Source: an uncultured Erysipelotrichaceae bacterium | GTDB lineage: Bacteria > Bacillota_I > Bacilli_A > RFN20 > CAG-826 | Reading direction: 5' to 3' | DNA: 7,477 bases | Assembly: GCA_902793515.1 (NCBI GenBank) | Contig: CADBDO010000039.1 | Location: 1-7,477, forward strand | Shown: in pieces, positions 5,964 through 7,477 of the stretch | Position numbering within the stretch: the first letter of the stretch is position 1 | Layout of the letters: every line of letters starts with the position of its first letter | Translations under genes and position numbers: made by a program | Notes under the pieces: generated by a model | Database searches by the model: none | Told to the model about the DNA's origin: nothing | What the model saw: the letters and a program-made list of their open reading frames with translations, nothing else

Positions 5964-5992
5964 ATATTAATGAAATGGACGAGGTTTGTCAA
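5964..5992 (-). promoter_or_regulatory. Promoter of tRNA-Ala
   Basis: On the minus strand a perfect TTGACA (5992-5987) lies 17 bases from TAATAT (5969-5964). This predicts a leader of about 25 bases that contains a small hairpin (CGCT/AGCG, 5944-5955) before the mature tRNA. It is the only consensus -35 box found in the window, fitting a strong stable-RNA promoter. Confidence 0.65.
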
Positions 5993-6008
5993 TTACTTTT
6001 AAAGGGTT

Positions 6009-6024
6009 TGTTTTATATAAAACA
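6009..6024. promoter_or_regulatory. 16-bp palindrome between tRNA-Ala and phosphatase operon
   Basis: TGTTTTATATAAAACA is a perfect 16-bp palindrome located 17 bases upstream of the proposed -35 of the phosphatase operon and 17 bases from the -35 of the divergent tRNA-Ala promoter. It looks like a dimeric-regulator site, but AT-rich palindromes arise by chance more easily, and no regulator is encoded nearby. Confidence 0.4.
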
Positions 6025-6040
6025 TTTCTTAGCGGAAAAA

Positions 6041-6088
6041 TTGAAATATAGTCGCTTTTCGATTATCTTTCATTAGGTACAGAGAAGG
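6041..6088 (+). promoter_or_regulatory. Promoter and ribosome binding site of the phosphatase operon
   Basis: TTGAAA (6041-6046, 5 of 6 matches to the -35 consensus) is 17 bases from TATCTT (6064-6069, 4 of 6). The predicted start is near 6076. AGAAGG (6083-6088) lies eight bases before the ATG at 6097 and is a reasonable Shine-Dalgarno site. TATAGT at 6047-6052 is an alternative -10, with a poor -35. Confidence 0.5.
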
Positions 6089-6096
6089 CTTTAGAA

Positions 6097-6828
6097 ATGA
6101 AACTACTCATCATCCGCCATGGCGAACCGATATATAACCCTGACACTCTCACCGAGAAAGGGAAAAGAGAAGCCAAAATCTTGGCCTCTTTCCTCAAGAA
6201 AAACTTCCCAGAAATCAAAGATTTCTACGTTTCTCCTTTAGGAAGGGCAAAAGAAACCGCCGAACCTATCTTAGAAGCCTTTGGAAAAGAAGCTACAACC
6301 TTCCCTTGGCTTAGGGAATTTGGACCTTTCCCTGGATATGTCAGAGTTACCATTCCTTCAACCTATGGATGCTGGGATTATCTCCCAGAAGATCTTGATA
6401 AAGAGAAAGAGCTTCTCACCGAAAACTGGAGAGAGGTTCCTAGGGTCAAAGAAAGCCTTATTCCTGCCACCTATAAAGAAGTCTGCGATGGACTCGATTC
6501 TCTTTTAGAGACCTATGGCTATAAGAGAAAGAGCACCTATTACGAAGTAACCAAGCAAAGCCACGACACAATCTGCTTGGTTTGCCATTTCGGCGTTGAG
6601 TCCGTCATCCTCTCCCATCTTATGAATTGCTCCCCTTGGGTTTTCCTCCAAGGCTCTATCTCAGATCCAACTAGTTTCACCTACATCATCACCGAAGAAA
6701 GAAGAAAAGGCGTCGCTTCATTCCGCTTACAGCAATTTGGCGACATCTCCCATCTTCGCGAAGCCGGCGAAGAACCATCTTTCAGCGGACGTTACGTCGA
6801 ATGCTTTGATGACGAGGGCCGCCACTAA
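6097..6828 (+). CDS. Histidine phosphatase (phosphoglycerate mutase-like) family protein
   Basis: 243 residues, cytosolic. The family signature LIIRHGE (4-10) supplies Arg7 and the phospho-accepting His8. SPLGRAKET (46-54) supplies Arg50, LREF contains Glu74 as a candidate acid, and VCHFGVES (162-169) supplies the second catalytic His164. These are the four-residue pocket and general acid expected for branch 1 of the histidine phosphatase superfamily (phosphoglycerate mutases, CobC, SixA and many promiscuous phosphatases). The insert between about residues 80 and 150 is where substrate specificity would lie, and the substrate cannot be read. The start is supported by AGAAGG eight bases upstream. 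Its TAA overlaps the ATG of the next gene by one base (TAATG), so the two phosphatases are probably translationally coupled. Confidence 0.9.
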   Translation: MKLLIIRHGEPIYNPDTLTEKGKREAKILASFLKKNFPEIKDFYVSPLGRAKETAEPILEAFGKEATTFPWLREFGPFPGYVRVTIPSTYGCWDYLPEDLDKEKELLTENWREVPRVKESLIPATYKEVCDGLDSLLETYGYKRKSTYYEVTKQSHDTICLVCHFGVESVILSHLMNCSPWVFLQGSISDPTSFTYIITEERRKGVASFRLQQFGDISHLREAGEEPSFSGRYVECFDDEGRH

Positions 6829-7230
6829 TGAAGACAGTCATCTTCCTTTGCCATGGAAACATCTGCCGCAGCGCAGCCGCGGAATTTGTTTTTAAGAAGC
6901 TTGTCAAAGAGGAAGGAAGAGAAAGCGAATTCCATATCTATTCAAGAGGTGTCTCTAATGAGGAATATGGAAATGACACATATCCTCCAATGAAAAGAGC
7001 CTTAGATAGAGCGGGCATCCCTTATGAAAGGCATTTCGCCCAAAGGATAACGGCAGAAGAATATGCGGAAGCCGATTACATCTTCTACATGGATAGATCA
7101 TATCTATATGCCAATCTTCAAATTCACCCCATCTGTTCACGAGGTCGCTGACCCTTGGTACGATGGCAGGCACGAAGAAGCGCTTAACCAAATCATAAGG
7201 TGTTGCAAAGACATCCTCAAAAATATCTAA
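6828..7230 (+). pseudogene. Low-molecular-weight protein tyrosine phosphatase, frameshifted
   Basis: The first frame starts at the ATG overlapping the previous stop and runs to TGA at 7149-7151 (107 residues). It carries the LMW-PTP signature LCHGNICRSAAAEF (7-20) with nucleophile Cys8 and Arg14, then AEADYIFYMDRS near residue 90. The expected general-acid loop is missing from this frame but present in the +1 frame as VADPWYDGRHEEALNQ, ending IIRCCKDILKNI and TAA at 7228-7230. The join needs a one-base gain or a two-base loss; removing one C of the CCCC run at 7127-7130 gives one clean frame of about 133 codons. The spacing from MD to DPWY is also about a dozen residues shorter than I expect for the family, so a further deletion is possible. 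Candidates are a decayed gene, an assembly error or +1 recoding. Without the DP loop the product should be inactive. Confidence 0.85.
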
Positions 7231-7233
7231 AAC

Positions 7234-7270
7234 AAAAAATCCACAGCAAATTCGCTGTGGATTTTCATTT
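7234..7270. terminator. Bidirectional terminator between convergent genes
   Basis: ATCCACAGC (7239-7247) pairs with GCTGTGGAT (7254-7262) around a six-base loop. Flanking A (7234-7238) and T (7262-7264, 7266-7270) runs supply a T-tract in both directions. It begins four bases after the phosphatase TAA at 7230 and lies 17 bases or more past the stop codon of the minus-strand gene. Confidence 0.88.
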
Positions 7271-7287
7271 TTGTCGGTGATTCCTAA

Positions 7288-7477
7288 CTAGTTGTCAGAA
7301 CGGTTGTAGCCGTTTTTCATATGGGCACAGGCATCGAGAAGGACCTGTTTCATGTACTTGTTGGTCTCTTCTTTGACGGCCTTAGCCATAACTTCATTAG
7401 ACTCTTCAAGAAGATCGAACTTCTTAGCTTTGATCATCTTCTCGTCATACTCATTGAGGATCTTGTGACCAAGAGCG
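7288..7477 (-). CDS. C-terminal end of an unrecognised protein, partial
   Basis: An open minus-strand frame runs in from the window edge to TAG at 7290-7288, giving 62 C-terminal residues (beginning ALGHKILNEYDEKM, ending HMKNGYNRSDN). It is charged and amphipathic, rich in Lys, Glu and Met, without membrane segments, and looks helical. Reality is supported by codon use like that of neighbouring genes (many ATC, AAG, CTT and GAG codons) and by the well-placed terminator just past its stop. I do not recognise the family from this fragment and assign no function. Confidence 0.7.
   Translation of the reverse strand, partial: ALGHKILNEYDEKMIKAKKFDLLEESNEVMAKAVKEETNKYMKQVLLDACAHMKNGYNRSDN

Noticed and set aside
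7127..7130. Programmed +1 frameshift site in the LMW-PTP gene as a firm call
   Set aside because: No supporting elements such as a known slippery motif with a stop codon directly after it are present; the TGA lies about 20 bases downstream. Mutation or assembly error is simpler.
1..7477. CRISPR array, insertion sequence, prophage, toxin-antitoxin or defence island
   Set aside because: No spaced direct repeats, transposase, integrase, paired small toxin genes or defence-type domains were found on either strand.

Overview
The window looks like chromosomal DNA of a moderate-GC Bacillota, possibly an Erysipelotrichia- or Mollicutes-related gut lineage. This is inferred from DUF3737 and GPH-transporter genes, AGGAGG-type ribosome binding sites, T-tracted intrinsic terminators, three tRNA genes with encoded CCA ends, and stop codons that suit the standard code. 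No phage, insertion sequence, CRISPR array or defence system is visible. It reads as ordinary housekeeping and carbohydrate-related territory, with some unusual details.

Layout, left to right. A DUF3737 gene (minus strand, 3' end just outside the window) encodes a regular 19-residue repeat solenoid. Behind an intrinsic terminator lies a GPH-family sugar:cation symporter (minus) with a 145-residue charged, alanine-rich C-terminal tail. Upstream of it, on the same strand, is a TetR-family regulator. A palindrome overlaps the likely -35 box of the transporter promoter. Next come tRNA-Leu(CAG) and tRNA-Arg(CCG) on the minus strand, then an alpha/beta-hydrolase of the acetyl-esterase/BD-FAE type (plus). 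The hydrolase converges, with directly abutting stop codons, on a Gfo/Idh/MocA oxidoreductase (minus), which is followed by tRNA-Ala(GGC) (minus). To the right a plus-strand operon encodes a histidine phosphatase and a low-molecular-weight tyrosine phosphatase. The second gene is frameshifted, and its DPWY active-site motif lies in the +1 frame. A bidirectional terminator separates this operon from the 3' end of an unrecognised minus-strand gene. No gene-free stretch exceeds 300 bases; the longest, between tetR and the tRNAs and between tRNA-Ala and the phosphatases, are about 165-170 bases and are described under their promoters, palindromes and terminators.

The most consistent unexplained pattern is at gene starts. 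Three monocistronic genes (DUF3737, hydrolase, oxidoreductase) have a TATAAT-like -10 box only 6-7 bases before the ATG and no Shine-Dalgarno sequence, which predicts leaderless mRNAs. The transporter and the histidine phosphatase have normal ribosome binding sites, so the genome appears to use both modes. Functionally, the transporter, esterase and oxidoreductase fit sugar uptake and tailoring, but they are separate transcription units and a shared pathway is only a guess. I do not see a clear novel multi-gene system here.
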